This document shows, piece after piece, positions 21,066 to 33,420 of a stretch of 35,785 nt of DNA. Each line of letters opens with the position of its first letter. Within the stretch, counting starts at the first letter, position 1. Made by a program: the position numbers and the translations under genes. This stretch comes from Bolinopsis microptera (lineage: Eukaryota; Ctenophora; Tentaculata; Lobata; Bolinopsidae): the NCBI RefSeq assembly GCF_026151205.1, contig NW_026971827.1:1-35785 (forward strand). The letters are read 5' to 3'. A model generated the notes under the pieces. The model worked only from the letters and a program-made list of their open reading frames with translations. It searched no databases and was not told where the DNA came from.

Positions 21066-21504
21066 CAGTGGCGTTATTTAACGAAGGGACCCCCCGCTGT
21101 GTGTGTAGGGGGGGGGGGGGGGGGGGGAGGGGCCATCTTAGGGGGGGGGCGGGGCCCTATCGTCGTTTGAATGTGGACCACAAGTTTGGAAAAAAAAAAG
21201 AAAAAAAAACTTAACTAAGGTAACTAGCAAAACTGCGCGATTGGCTTCTAGAAAAAGCAGGACAGAAAAAACACACTTTTTTAGTTTTTTAGAGATTTAT
21301 ACCAGCCGTTATCTCCTCTAAATACAAAAAAGCTAAAATCACCCTATTTGTTCCTAATTTTTTATGTTTCTAGGGTTTTAAGAGGGAGGGCGGGGCCGCC
21401 CAACAATAACAAGGGGCGCTTGCCGCTTTTTGGGGGGGGGGGGGGGGGGGGGTGGAGGGGGGGGGGATAGGGGGGTTTCGCCAACAGGAACGTTACCGCT
21501 ACTG
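21066..21504. mobile_element. 439-bp hAT-like MITE with G-rich termini
   Basis: The left terminus CAGTGGCGTTATTTAACG pairs with the right terminus (reverse complement CAGTAGCGGTAACGTT), matching the CAGTGGCGTA-type terminal inverted repeats common in hAT elements. Next to both ends are long G runs (about 21110-21130 and 21431-21470) interrupted by A or T. Flanks ATTGATTAC and ATTGAGATAC are similar but not identical, compatible with a decayed 8-bp duplication. There is no transposase frame. Confidence 0.65.
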
Positions 21505-23911
21505 ATTGAGATACTAATATTTGATGTGCAAATACAATTCTGTAAAATTTTTAAAAAAACAAATTGTTTAAAGTGACCCTTTAAATTGCAGATAGGATTA
21601 TAATTAATTAGCGTTTCTTTGCTCGCTCTTGATTGGTGAATACGAGTTTGAAACGAGTTTGGGAACGCGCTTCGCCCTAACGTTTTCATCGGTTTTGTTG
21701 GTTAAACTATGTGGAATCTTCTTTAATTATTAACCTATTTTTGCTTACTTCTTCAGTTATCAAACCTTGGAAAATAAGACTTATAATACATTTAGGTAAG
21801 TTATAAAATTATAATATAACAGTGTGCTGTTTCAGAGGTATTTTATAATAGCACGGTGGCCCGAATTATTTTAGTCAATTATTAACATTTTGTTTTGTTT
21901 TTTGAATTGTTTTAAATTTGCTCTCGGTAAATAAATGATGATGAGAGGCTGCTGGCGCAGGGTTGGAGGGTGGGGGTTGGAACTTACGAGATTATTTTGA
22001 GTGATAGGCATTAAAAAGTTGGGGGCTGGACCGAGGAGGAAAAAAAAGAGGAAGAGAAGAAGTTAGTGCGCACCTGTTTTTTGGGAATTTTAATTATTGG
22101 CATCGTGCTCCTTGTACATGGTTTGGTGTTTAGTCTAAAGGAACCCGTCAAATGTCTATATGGCATGATTTCTTGCTGTCATTCCATTCAACTTAATACT
22201 TGAACGTGTCACTTGCCTCCTAGGATGTTGATGTTGAGTAACCTTTTTACAAAATAACATCTATAATGGTCCGATTAGGGTTCAAGGGATAGGGATATAA
22301 TAATATGGCCTGGTTATTAGGCCAACCAAAAAACGATCTTTTGCTCCATTCCAATTAACCCTCCTGAAAATGCAGGTTAGCTAGGGTTTGCTAGCTCAAG
22401 GGTGCTAGCTCAAGCTACTGGCCTTATATACAGTATTGGATCAATGCTAAGAGAACTTGCTGACACTTATTTAAGAAATACTAATAAAAACAACCAGGGG
22501 AACAAAGCACGACGCTTCAAATTTATTTCGTTACGGTTTTTCATTTGGTTTCTTACTCGGTTCGATCGCCGTTGTTTTTTTATTTGTCACTTAAATTTCC
22601 CCATTGGAGGAGACAAACATTGGAGGGATCAGCGATTCAGTGATTTTACTTGAATATACCTATAAAGGGAGAGGATATAATAGGCGAGAATTTCATAATT
22701 GAATAATATTTACAGCATATACAAACTTAAAATATCATTGTTGATTACTCAAAATAATTATCTATCTAACATTAGGGTCCCCCGCTATGATCAAGCTTTT
22801 TCGAACTGCTAGAAACAGAAAAGGGGAGAAGAAGGGAAAGAAAGGGGGGGGAAGAAAACCACTCTACTATCTCTCTAATGAATCACAACAGTTCATTTCT
22901 TCAACGCTAACAACTTCTCTTCTCACCCCAAATATTTTGTTTAAACATAATTCTGCGCCGCAATAAAAATAATATAAATATAAAATATAAATAACACGTA
23001 CTTTTTAATAGTTTTACTCCTCGGCCCATTTACCGGGAGAGACAGCCAATCGAGCGTTAATAAGCATGACATATGTGACAGAATAAACAGGGGGTTAATA
23101 CACGGGTTCGGTTTCCCTCTAAAGTAACTACACGAGGATTATTCTGCAGTCCCTATTAGAGTTTAAGAAGGAGGAGTCTTTTTGCTGCCAAAAAAAAAAA
23201 AAAAAAAACGCACGACGATCTGTCTCTTAATGAGAGTCAGAACTGGTGATTGACATGATAGATAAAATTGACTTCTTGATCTAGGACTTTCCTTAGAATC
23301 GTTGTCTTCCAAAACGTGATCTTGCTTAGAAGAAAAATTTACGTGTGGGTTATTATGCGTCATAAATATCCCTTATATATGTGTCTTAATAAATAAATAT
23401 CCCAACTATGTGTAATTTATGTGTACTGTTTTATCCTGTTTCTATGTTGTGCATGTACGTCTCAACTCTTCAGCATGTTTATACTACAGGGAGTACGCTT
23501 CATGTCAATTACATTGGACGGTGATACGGCTTCAGTGTGAATTAACCAGTCACTGGCTTCTGCGTTTATTATTAAGAATATATACTTTTATCTTTATAAT
23601 CCTATACTTATAGTCGCGTATCTGACAGCTTAGCTGAAGCACAGCATCCTTTAAAATGTAAAAAATTATAAGCACATTTTGCAAAATATTTGCTGAATTC
23701 TTTATACTTCGCAACTGATACATAACTTCAAGTGATACAATAACTTCAAATTGAAACCATCATTGCAGCCACGGCTATTCGTGAAAATGACAAGTTCATT
23801 GTTTTCAAAGTTTACCTTATAATTTGAAAGCCCACTGCTGACCAATTCCACGATAAAATAGCATTCAATATTCGAGCATCAAAAAATAACCAAGACGGAC
23901 CGACCGCGATC
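21505..23911. other. Non-coding region
   Basis: AT-rich, with purine tracts (22040-22065, 22815-22860), an A19 run near 23191-23209 and a duplicated GCTAGCTCAAG at about 22389-22415. No coding sequence is supported. Confidence 0.4.
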
Positions 23912-24098
23912 CTACGTGAACTCTAGGAGCGAACCATAGACTACAACCTGTAGTTTCGAGGCATGGAGTCGGGGCAGTAAGTTCGAGGGGTCCAGCCGCC
24001 TCACACCAAGCTCACCCAACACCAGCTCCGGGGGCTCCAGGCCCCGCTCCCGGCTTCTCACTGGATGGATTGTCTGTTCGGAGGAAGACCGTGGAGAT
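23912..24098 (-). CDS. Possible terminal exon, minus strand, in phase with 25866-25912
   Basis: A long pyrimidine tract ending in CCCCCCCGTAG (rc of about 24099-24200) is a textbook acceptor. After it, 62 codons of GC-rich, protein-like sequence run to a TAG (SPRSSSEQTIHPVRSRERG, then ELVLGELGVRRLDPSNLL). The exon begins with one base of a codon, which completes the CG left by the exon at 25866. The family is not recognised. Confidence 0.4.
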
Positions 24099-25865
24099 CT
24101 ACGGGGGGGAGGGGAGAAAAGGAGAGGCGGGAGGGGAAGAGAGAAGACGGGATAATGATGGAGAAGAGATAAAAGGAAAGGGAAAAAAAAAGTGGAAAAA
24201 AGGGGACAGTGAAAGGTTTTTTTCAAGCGGTTTGAAAAGAAAAGTAGTGAAGGATCTGACACTTGGTATTGTTGCTTATCATTGTGCCTTTATTGATTGG
24301 GACTGGCCTTGAGTTTGAATGAACTCCTAGAACTGAATGAATGAAGTAGTTCACCTCTTGTACTGAAATCGTTGAGTTGTGAAACGAATCTCCAATATTC
24401 TACATTTGAGATTCATAATGTTTATTGAAAACTAGCGAAAAATTAAAAAGAAATTTACCAAAATTAACTATATTTGTATTGTGACATTTGATTGTAGCAC
24501 TGGGATGTAAATCTGCTTCATTCAAAAAAATTGTGCGGATTTTCTGTTCTAAACATTATTACCTATGTTTTCTTATACCTTAACTTGTATGAATAAATAT
24601 TATTTAGTTTATTTAGTTACTTTTTAATCTTATCTTCATTGGAATTTCCCTGTTTTTAAAAAGCTTCCTTTGCAAAACCTACCTTTTAATTTTCTGGTAA
24701 TGATAACAAAAAAAAATACTTTATCGCAAATTTATTCTTCTATATTATGTATTTTTTTGTTAATGTTAGTTTGTTAGAGTGATTTTACAATTTACATTTT
24801 CGCCTTACAGTAGCTAAAAACGAGGTTTTTTTACCAAATTGACAACAAAAATAGTAATCGCCGAAAGTTAGTTGGACCCAGTTACCAGTTTATTTAAATA
24901 AACACCAAAAATGGGTTTTTTAAAATATTTTACCGGTGATTGAGTACCTTGCTAGACGGCCACTACAATTTGATGTTGACAGTTCGGATAAAAAAATGAA
25001 TTAAGATTTGAGCGTGCCGCGCATTTATGGCACAGTAAAAAAAGCTTACGATAGCAAGTTTGTAAATTTTTATAACGAAATTTGTTTTTGCGCCCTGCAA
25101 TATCTACTACAACCCACTTTGTTTACGTAAAAGTGTCCGAGTATGATGCGGGGCCCGAGCGATTATACAAAATTTCACGGAAATTCAGGAACCATCTATA
25201 ATCTATGAAAATAAAAACCGGTGAGGGAAATGAAAGTTCACAATTAAAAATCAGAATTGGAGCCATATGATAAATAAATATATAAAAATAATATAACGAT
25301 GGAAAATAAGAATGAGAAATTTTATTTAAATGTTTGTTTTATGATTATTTAGATTGAAAACATTGAAAATTAATTATTTAATCATAATTATTAAATAATG
25401 TTTTAATAATTTTAACGTCCTATAATTACAAAAAAATCATAATGTTTAACAGTTTAGACACACATTTTCGTAAAAATAAAAACAAAATAATCATTCACTA
25501 ATTATTTGATGGGTTTGTAAGGAATGACCTTTACAAAAAACCTAATCCTCGATTAAAAACCTGCCCACAATGTTGTCCCCAGTAACAAAAATGCTACTAA
25601 AACCCGCAAATGAAAACTACGGCATTATTTTTAAGGAATACCAAAATAAAAATATAGTTCAGAAACGATTGTGATATAATTTAATAATTTAATTTAACAT
25701 ATAATTAAAACTCAGTCCACTAGGATGAAGTTAAGCTGAGCGGGGGGATGCGGGAAACCCTCCCTGTCAGCCTTATTTTTCTCTGGACTGTATTTCGCCA
25801 GCCTCTGTTAGCTGAACAGACTCTGTAAATCAGGGGGGTCGTTGTTTGTGGGAAATCACCATTAC
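24099..25865. other. Presumed intron or intergenic AT-rich sequence
   Basis: If the exons at 25912-25866 and 24098-23912 are real, this is the intron between them. It is strongly AT-rich, with an imperfect palindrome of ATTATTTAA/TTAAATAAT near 25373-25398. No coding sequence is seen. Confidence 0.35.
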
Positions 25866-25912
25866 CGGGGCCCGTGTTTCCTAATGTTCAAGGCTCCTTC
25901 AAGCTTGTCGAT
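25866..25912 (-). CDS. Possible 47-bp internal exon, minus strand
   Basis: Acceptor TTTCTCTCCAG and donor CCCCG|GTAATG bracket IDKLEGALNIRKHGP plus two bases. The phase (0 in, 2 out) fits the exon at 23912-24098, with an intron of about 1.77 kb. The upstream exon was not found. The length alone proves nothing; support comes from both splice sites plus phase agreement. Confidence 0.33.
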
Positions 25913-26124
25913 CTGGAGAGAAACATGGTTTAAATATTTCCGAGCATGTAAAGGAATGCCAGATTTAGTGGAGAAATAGTTAAGAATGAGGGTTAAAAAA
26001 ATAGTGAAAATTCAGTCCACTACTATTGTAGCTATCGCCTGTTTTAGAAAAAATGGTCCAAATCTAAGAGAGGGGAAGGAAAGGAAGACCGTACCTCTTT
26101 GTTTAAAGGCCTCTCTTATTTCCC

Positions 26125-26242
26125 TTAGAAGAGATAAGTAGAGTGTGGAGTTGAGGGAGATTCATTCCTGTTCAGGTGTTCCACTTCTAAGTAAGATTCT
26201 TCCAGAGTTTCTGGTGGGTCATTATTTAAGTGAACAGGAAAT
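26125..26242 (-). CDS. Possible terminal exon, minus strand, in phase with 26499-26557
   Basis: Thirty-nine codons ending in TAA, rich in acidic and polar residues (HLNNDPPETLEESYLEVE, then HLNRNESPSTPHS), resembling a cytoplasmic C-terminal tail. It starts after a T-rich tract at TTTTGAG, a less common acceptor. Its first base completes the GA left by the upstream exon. The family is not recognised. Confidence 0.38.
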
Positions 26243-26498
26243 CTCAAAATAGGTGGTAAAATGAATAATTAAAAAAAAAAACATGGTTCAAATGATGAAT
26301 AGAAATAAAAAAAGAGGCATTTATATTTTTATAATTATCCAGTTTCTAGCAAACTTCCAAAGTACATCTACTAGCATGGTCATTGGTCATTTATATTGAA
26401 ATTACCGGACAGAAATTGTGCCCAATTCCTGTAAAATCTTACTTGCCAGCTCAGAAATAGCTTTCCTTAACACCATCGGACCTGTTTAGTCTTCTTAC

Positions 26499-26557
26499 TC
26501 TCCAACCCCAGGTCCATACTTCATTTTCTCATACTCTATCCTGAGGCCCCGTCTCTC
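26499..26557 (-). CDS. Possible internal exon, minus strand
   Basis: Acceptor CCATTCGCAG and donor GGAGA|GTAAGA (consensus) bracket 59 bp that read ERRGLRIEYEKMKYGPGVG plus GA. It joins in frame to 26125-26242 across a 256-bp intron. A second GTAAGA lies about 50 bp further on and could be an alternative donor. Confidence 0.38.
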
Positions 26558-26687
26558 CTGCGAATGGAACACATTTGTTATGAGCTTTTTATTGGTCGAC
26601 TACAGTATTCAAAGAGTCAAAGATAAGGTGAAGGTTCAAAAGAAGAGAACTAAAAAAAATGATTGGCAAGGCCCCTCAGGATATTAG

Positions 26688-26791
26688 TTGAACTCAAATC
26701 ATTGGGCATTAACGTTTTTGGACCACAGTTTGAATCAACTGTGAAGGTATACACCGTTCTTGAGAACAGTAAAACCAGTTATGACGTTTAA
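26688..26791 (+). CDS. Possible terminal exon, plus strand
   Basis: Thirty-three codons (ELKSLGINVFGPQFESTVKV, then YTVLENSKTSYDV) run from an AG acceptor (AGGATATTAG) to TAA. The composition is protein-like, but no partner exon was found and the acceptor is only fair. The family is not recognised. Confidence 0.2.
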
Positions 26792-29700
26792 CCCCCATAG
26801 TTAGCTCCAGTGCAGATATTACTTTTTCACAAGAAATCTTGGATCGTGTCACATTACAGATATTACAGATATTTTTTTCGAAATACGAAATTACTCAAAA
26901 TAGCGGTTTTTCATGGTCACATCCGATAATATTATAGGTATATTTTCTTTTGTAACGTAGTTATCGAGGTAATGAAACTCTTTCAATTTTCCGTTTCAGT
27001 TTTCACTTTTGATCTTTGTATTATTTTCATACGCACCTTGATTTGTTAGACAGTAGTTCCCCACGACTTTTGTAAAGGCTCCGCATTTAAATGTTCACCA
27101 GATCCTTTGTTCCATATTTTTCTTTTTAAAGTTGTGAACAAATAGACGTACGATGCCGACCTGCTGTTACGGTAACAGCCCTCTAACAACCCTCCTAACA
27201 AACCCTCTAACAAACCCCCCCTAACAGCCCTCTAACAGCGGACCGCTTGCTTGTTGAATTGTTTGTTTTAGCTAATATCCGGTCGGTTATTGTACCTATT
27301 TGCCCAAAATTGTTTTTAAAAAAATATACACTCTCTCTTCATTCAGGCAATGAAAACCCCTCGTATACCGGTAACGATTTTCCCAGTAAAATAACTTCAA
27401 AGGTCTCTCCCTAATCAATTCTGGTGCTCTCAATTTACATAATCATCCAGAACTCTATGATAATTTATCATTACTACAGAGATCTGAAAAGACTGTCCCT
27501 CCCCCTCCTTTTTTCGTTCTGATTGCGGCTGTGGACATTGGAAAGTGCTTTACTCAGCGATAGTCTCGGGGATCTATAGCACTACTGGGTATGGAAGGAA
27601 GATGGCCATCCTTGATTTACGTGACAAACCTTTCGTTTGGTAAACCTGTGCTATTGTAACTTCTACATTTCTTGGAATGACCCTTACGTTTGTTGTGGAA
27701 GACGATTAATATAAATAAAACCCATTCTACAGGATTCGTGGGACGTGTTTTCAAGGTCCTGTCTTGCTATATTTAACATCTTTAAGGCCTAGTTTTTTGT
27801 CCCGTGTTTGACAAGCTTAACATTTAATTAAAATATCATATTACTTATGCCTAAATGGGACTTAGGTTTGTGGATTTCTTTAGGTTCTCTACAATTAATT
27901 GGAACTGGCTACTTTGGGAGGAAATACTCCGTTTACTTTTTTCTAAAATATCCCAAAATTAGGTTCGATTTGAGCTATAATTATTTATATATACTCCCAC
28001 CTTTCTTTGAGTTTGTTTTATACCATGTTTAATTTGTTACTTGTTTTGGTATGATTTTCACAAATAGTTTTACATCAAGAGAGCTTTCAGCCAAAGTGCG
28101 GACCCCCCGACGACAAGGATATTGCAAACCATGTCACGGTCAACGGTATTTTTTGATTATCCTTGGCTGTACCTTTCCAGCATTCGGTTTTAATCTTGGA
28201 GCTTATTAAGATTTTTAATGACAAAATGATATCGTGGTTAGTGTTACCCGACTATAAAGTTCAGCTGGTGGGAAGGTTTGACCCTACCACTGATAAATGC
28301 AGCACCTGTTTCCCCAACTATCCTGATCCTGCCCGTAAAACCGGAAACTGAAAAGCAACCTTACAGAGGGTACATATTGGACAGTTTTCTATACGGCTAC
28401 CAGTCACTGTCTTCTACAACATTCGCCACAGAGTCAGGGGGGGTACACAGACATTTATATTAAAAAATAATCGATGAATCAGCTGAGAATATATAAGATC
28501 TTTAAAAACATACGTCCAAAACGTTTCAGAAAATACCTCCCTTAGAATTTTTTGTAAGCATTGAGACGAAGGCTCTCGAGTGTTTAATGTAAAAACTTTA
28601 AAAAGGAAAAAATATTTGTAATTTGCAAGCGTGGATTTAAAAAAAAAAGACAAAAAACATTCTTAGAAATTTACTTTGTGATTTGGTGTGAAAAGAAGAA
28701 AATATCGTTTTATAAATATTGTTTTCTTGACAGTGTACTGTTGTTATCGTGGATGATTGTTTTATTTACGAGATAAGACTTAAGACACTGATTTTAGCGA
28801 AATTGTTTGTGAAATAATTTGTTAATTTTTTTCTATAATTTTGTGTTAAGTTGAAATTTTTTAAATTTCCAATTACGTTGATACATTTTATCGCTGACAT
28901 TTTCTACATTACGCCTCTTTAATGATCTCATTCCAGTCCGTCCACAAAAGGCACAAACAAACTGGATTTGATTCGCAGCAGTGATTTTCATGTCCCTTCT
29001 ACTTCAATCATGTTTTGCATCCAAAGCCCAAAAAGGAGTCAGTACTGACCTATTTTTCTCCAGAAATCTTGTGTTGAAAACGCTTTTTTTTTCCCTGAAA
29101 ATAAAATATAAATTTAACTATAATGAACGGATAGCTTGCAAACACCGGGTATCAAATAATTCACGACAGCAGATGGGATATGTGTATTTGAACTGCGAGG
29201 GAATTCTTCTGCCGAAATTATTGACCGGAGACCAAGCAAAAAAAATTCAGAGTTCATTCGTGTTTCTGAATATAATGCATAATGTGTGTGGTTTAAACAT
29301 AAAAAATATGAGAATTTGAACGAGTAACAGGGAATTCCTCCTATGCCACATTTATTCGTTCAAATTATACGATTTTTGGAATTTTACCACGTAAATACCG
29401 AATAGAAATTCATGCTTTTTGATAAGTTACTCACAACGTTTTAGTCCAACCTGCTCTGAGGACTCCCCCAAGAAAATATCCATTTTTGACCTATAAATTG
29501 AAATGAGGATAAAAAAAAAAGAAATTATAATTGCAAACAATGCTCCCGATAAAGAATGGAAATTTCTAATAGTATTTAAAATTATGTAATTTATCCCCAA
29601 TTATGTAAATTTGGGGTTACGGTAAGTTGAAAAAACAATAAATTTTTCTAAAATCCCTAGAAAAAAAAAAAAAACTTTTTAAAAATAAATGGGAAAACAT

Positions 29701-31600
29701 TTATAAAATGGTCGGGCCCCCCCTTATGGGGTTTTTTTTGAAAAGTCCGTTTTTAACCCCATAATTAAATAATTAAACTTTCAAGTAAAACAAGTAAAAC
29801 TTCACCGAACTTTTGCCAATTGTGGAAACCCCCTAGGAAGTTAGGAAAAAGGATTCAAATAAAGGTCACACCGCTAACATCCATTAACAATTCGGAAAAC
29901 CCCATTTTCTAGGCAGTGGAGTTGCGTATTGATTAAAACTGGGCCACCGGTTTAGTGATACTCACACACCATCAAAACCTATGGTTAAAATTTTCTAGGG
30001 GGGACACTTGCCTACTAAAAGCAGGGGAGCTCCATCATTTGTTTCTAGGGTTGAAAGCAAGCTTCGCATCCTAGAATCATCCAGAGTACAGTGGCAAGTG
30101 TAAAGTAGTAAATTTAAAGTTTGTTATTTTTGATTTACCCCGCTTCGGTATTACAAGGGTAAATCCCCTCTTTGGTTTTTTTCGAGCTATTCGCTCAATT
30201 TTAAAGTTGTTTTTAAAAATTTGCCTTCCCGTTTTGAACTTTGAACTCTATGAAAAAAAATAATTGTTCCCCTATTCTAGCCGAATTTATCGCTGGGGCA
30301 AAAGTCAGCGCTTATGAATGTGTTTTTTTTTGTGGGCCCCTTTTTTACACAGTTTTTTTTAATCTAAATTCTTAATTATAAAACCTAACACTCTTAAACC
30401 AAAAAAAAGAATAGCGCAGACAAGCCTTTGAGGAACAGTCCAAGCCCATCCCAAAAAGAAAGTCCTTAAATCCCTTTGGGGGTATGTTTTTTTAAGTTGT
30501 AGTAAAAAAAAACTTCCTTCACCTTTTCACTACGTAATGGGGGCCAGGTTATTAAATATATTAATTTGAAGATATTTAAGGTAATAAACACTTGCCTTTG
30601 GGGAAAGTAAAACAACGGATTTGCACTAACAAGTTTTTTTACAAGAAACATTGCCCCCGATTTTCTAGGAAATACTCCCAAATATCGAGTACAATAACTG
30701 CAGCAGTTGATGAACATGTGTAACAGATCCGTGTGGGCAGAAAAAAAAAGAGCTGCCTCTTGGGGCGCACTATATTTTTGTAAAAAACGTTCAACAAAAA
30801 TAAAAACATGTAAGACGTAAGTTGAAACTTGTAAGGTTTGAATTAAAAATTTTGAAATGTCCCAGTTTAAAAGGGGGTTCGCAAAATTTTTTAAAAAAAA
30901 ATAAATTTTCTCCCCTTTAAAACAAAACCCAAGTTCCAAAACCCTCCCCGTCCCCCCAAAAACTGTTAAAAAACCAACAATTTTTAAACAAAAAAAAAAA
31001 AACACCCTCTGGCCTCTCACCAGGTAGAATTTTTTTGAATCTCACTGGGCGGTTTGACCTTGGTGGCAGTGAGTCAAATTTGGAGTTGGGGGTTTCTGGT
31101 AAACAGGTTTCCCCGATTTTTACTTGGTCCCCCCAAAAAAATAACATTTGTCCAGTACGGAACAGAGATTAAAAACAAAGAAACTAAATCTAAAATTGTT
31201 AGAATAGATTAACACCCGACAAAAGGAAACATTTTTTTGAGTTGTGATATGTTTAAAGATGTTGAATAATTTTAATGCTTTTCATAAAAAATTTGGATCT
31301 TTCACCTAAATTACTGGAAGTTGGGTTTTTCCTATCAGGGTCCATTCCTCAACTTATCCTCCCTTGGGCTTTGACTGTAGGGGAATTAGCCAGTCTTTTT
31401 AGCAAGGGCCCCCTTCTGCCGCCCAAAACTTAGCCCCCAGGTTTCTAGGTCTTAGTTTTTTAAAATTATCTTGTGGCAGCCCTTCATTGACCAGTATCCC
31501 CCCAGCCAAACAAATACCTGTGGCGCTGGGCCCCCCGCCCATCGTCGTCCTCACGATAGGTCCGTGTTAAGTTTGAGAGCAGGGTCCCCAATTAAAGGAA
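26792..31600. other. Mostly non-coding; homopolymer-rich from about 29.5 kb
   Basis: No gene is supported. From about 29.5 kb the sequence changes character, with runs of 7-14 A, T, C or G every few tens of bases. Short protein-like fragments appear (for example minus strand near 31020-31130, reading SLPPRSNRPVRFKKILPGER), but no frame continues. They may be exons damaged by indels. Confidence 0.35.
27178..27237. repeat. CCCTCTAACA minisatellite
   Basis: Five or so imperfect units of CCCTCTAACA(A) occur in tandem. They superficially resemble telomere repeat (CCCTAA)n but are not that sequence. Confidence 0.6.
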
Positions 31601-31613
31601 CAATAGCCTTTTT

Positions 31614-33420
31614 TTATGATCCCCTTGGGGTGGGCAGAGGCCTGTAAGGCCATTTTAGAAATACCTCAAGGAATGCCTTTTCTCCCCACCGCTCGTAAAA
31701 AAGGTCCCCCCTTTTCTTGGGAAGATTTGCTAGAGCGGTGGGAGACCCCCCAGCGTTTGGTTTTAATCCTGTTTGGGTATAGTATGGAGCCAAATCAGCA
31801 GCAATCACTGAAAAAACTTTCCCCGCAAGGTTAAAAAATCTGGTTATTTGGGGGGGGTGAAAATGATGCCCATCGTTTCCAAACATCGACCAAGTTTGAT
31901 AATTTCCTGAAGGCAAAAAAATTCCACTGCCACCAGGTCCCTGAAGTCTGAAGGGGAACACTACTGGGTGACACAGGATCAAGTTTTTTGGTGGTTTAAA
32001 CTTGCTCTTGTGCTTGTTAGCCCTCCTTGTTGCTCTCGAGGAAACACCAATGCTACAGAGTCTTGACTCTTGAGCCAACGAAGTTAATGAAAAGCCCGGC
32101 AGACTTTAGCAGAGCAAATTTTGGCTAGTTTCCATACCTTTTTCACCTTTCCCCTCCATCCCACCCAATACGCCTCGTGCTGTCTGATGAAGTGAATGAA
32201 AGGCCCTGCTGGAGTTGTTTTAGCTATTCAGGACAGCCCCCCCTGGGTAAGGAATATCCTTTGCTGCTGAGACATTATCAAATTCGTGTATGAGTTCTCT
32301 GGATCCTTTTTATCACCAGACCGGCGTCGGTCTGGGTGCTTCTACTGGAGCCCACACGAATGGGTCCCAAGACCCACACAACATTCCAGTGCATCCATAA
32401 CAACAATTTCAAGAAACCGCTTGAAGCTGTAAACGCTCTGTGTAGTGGTTGGCTACATCAAGTTTTAACTATTCCCATCAGGTCCAACCCGCCTAACTTC
32501 ATCAGGTGGAATCATTTTCATAAACTCATTGATCCTGAGATTTTTTGACCTGAGTCACACGAATGACCACTTCTTTAATAAGGCCAACCAAATCTGTCAG
32601 AAACTCAGAGAGCCATCCATAGGCTTAAATTTGTCCGTTAGCCAAACATCTCTTTCTTGGTCCTGGAGTATTTTCATCCCTATCAGCACCTCCAGCAATT
32701 TTGAGGCACATTCCTCAAATTGGTTCAAGCCATGGCCCACAGAACTTGAGATCTTTTTAGCACACTCAGCTGTGGCCGGCCTGAGCTTCTCTTTGCCCGC
32801 TGCCTTTTCCAAGTAGGTCTAATTGCCAAGCACCAGCCCACCAGCCACTACCAGACTCTCCACGTTTCTTCCTTCAATGTTTTCATAAACCTTCACATCC
32901 CCCGAGAGTTTACTTCCATAATAATTTTCAACGGCATGTGGTTGGTCCCAACATTCAATGACCTGGCTTTAAATACCAATCTTGTATCACGTTTGCGACC
33001 CCCACGGTCGTTTCACTATCGTTTTTTTCTGACGATACAGGGGGAGCCGCGCACTTCGTGCGCGGCGGGTCCATACAACGTATGACAATACCAAATCAAG
33101 GTCTCGAAAGTTGTGGGACATACATGGTCTCTGATGTACTGCCCATCTCCACAAAGACCCAGGCACACTCCTTCAGGTGTTTGGCAGGTTGAGGTTTTAA
33201 CTTGGTCTTTAGGCTCATTTATTAATTAGTTCCAGCCAGGGCCCCAAACCAGTCCACATCCAGTTTGCAGAGGGGTGTGACACGAAAATATCTCTGAATA
33301 AAACCTAGCAATTGTAGTCCACCAGCCCGTGTGTTTGGAATATGGGCATCGTCCACATCCCATCAAGCTGTTTTTAGAGCGTTTTTTTCGCCTTGTCCTC
33401 ATCAGCTGTCACACTGAAAG
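31614..33420 (-). pseudogene. Shattered coding sequence, unrecognised
   Basis: Protein-like minus-strand segments follow one another in changing frames. From the right these are KLDVDWFGALAGTN and AKHLKECAWVFVEMGS (33.1-33.35 kb), ENYYGSKLSGDVKVYENIEG (32819-32968), then after an in-frame TAG, TAECAKKISSSVGHGLNQFE and KILQDQERDVWLTDKF (32597-32818). FLTDLVGLIKEVVIRVTQ comes next in another frame, then INEFMKMIPPDEVRRVG and LKLDVANHYTERLQ (about 32430-32600). Each step is a one-base shift, often at a homopolymer (for example the A-run before INEF). A further open frame lies at 31614-32078. GC-rich repeat R1 sits inside the region. It is either a decayed gene or a real gene read with indel errors. 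I do not recognise the family. Confidence 0.45.
32984..33087 (-). repeat. GC-rich structured repeat, copy R1
   Basis: On the minus strand it reads, in order: a GTCATAC..GTATG hairpin, hairpin 1 (CCGCGCAC-GAA-GTGCGCGG, 33065-33047), CTCCCCCTG, hairpin 2 (TATCGT..ACGATA, 33037-33032/33022-33017), GTGAAACGACC, GGGGGTCG and GTGATAC. The same order is seen in R2 and R3. Confidence 0.7.

Noticed and set aside
21378-21689. 103-codon frame with a proline run
   Set aside because: Translation of the C-rich strand of the hAT-like MITE end, with no other protein feature.
27178-27237. Possible telomeric repeat
   Set aside because: Units are CCCTCTAACA variants, not CCCTAA, and the tract is short and internal.
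30466-31020. 184-codon minus-strand frame
   Set aside because: Phe/Lys-rich translation of A/T homopolymers, with no motif or coherent composition.
32529-32816. 95-codon plus-strand frame
   Set aside because: Antisense to the more protein-like minus-strand sequence at 32597-32812; Ser/Phe-rich, typical of a shadow.
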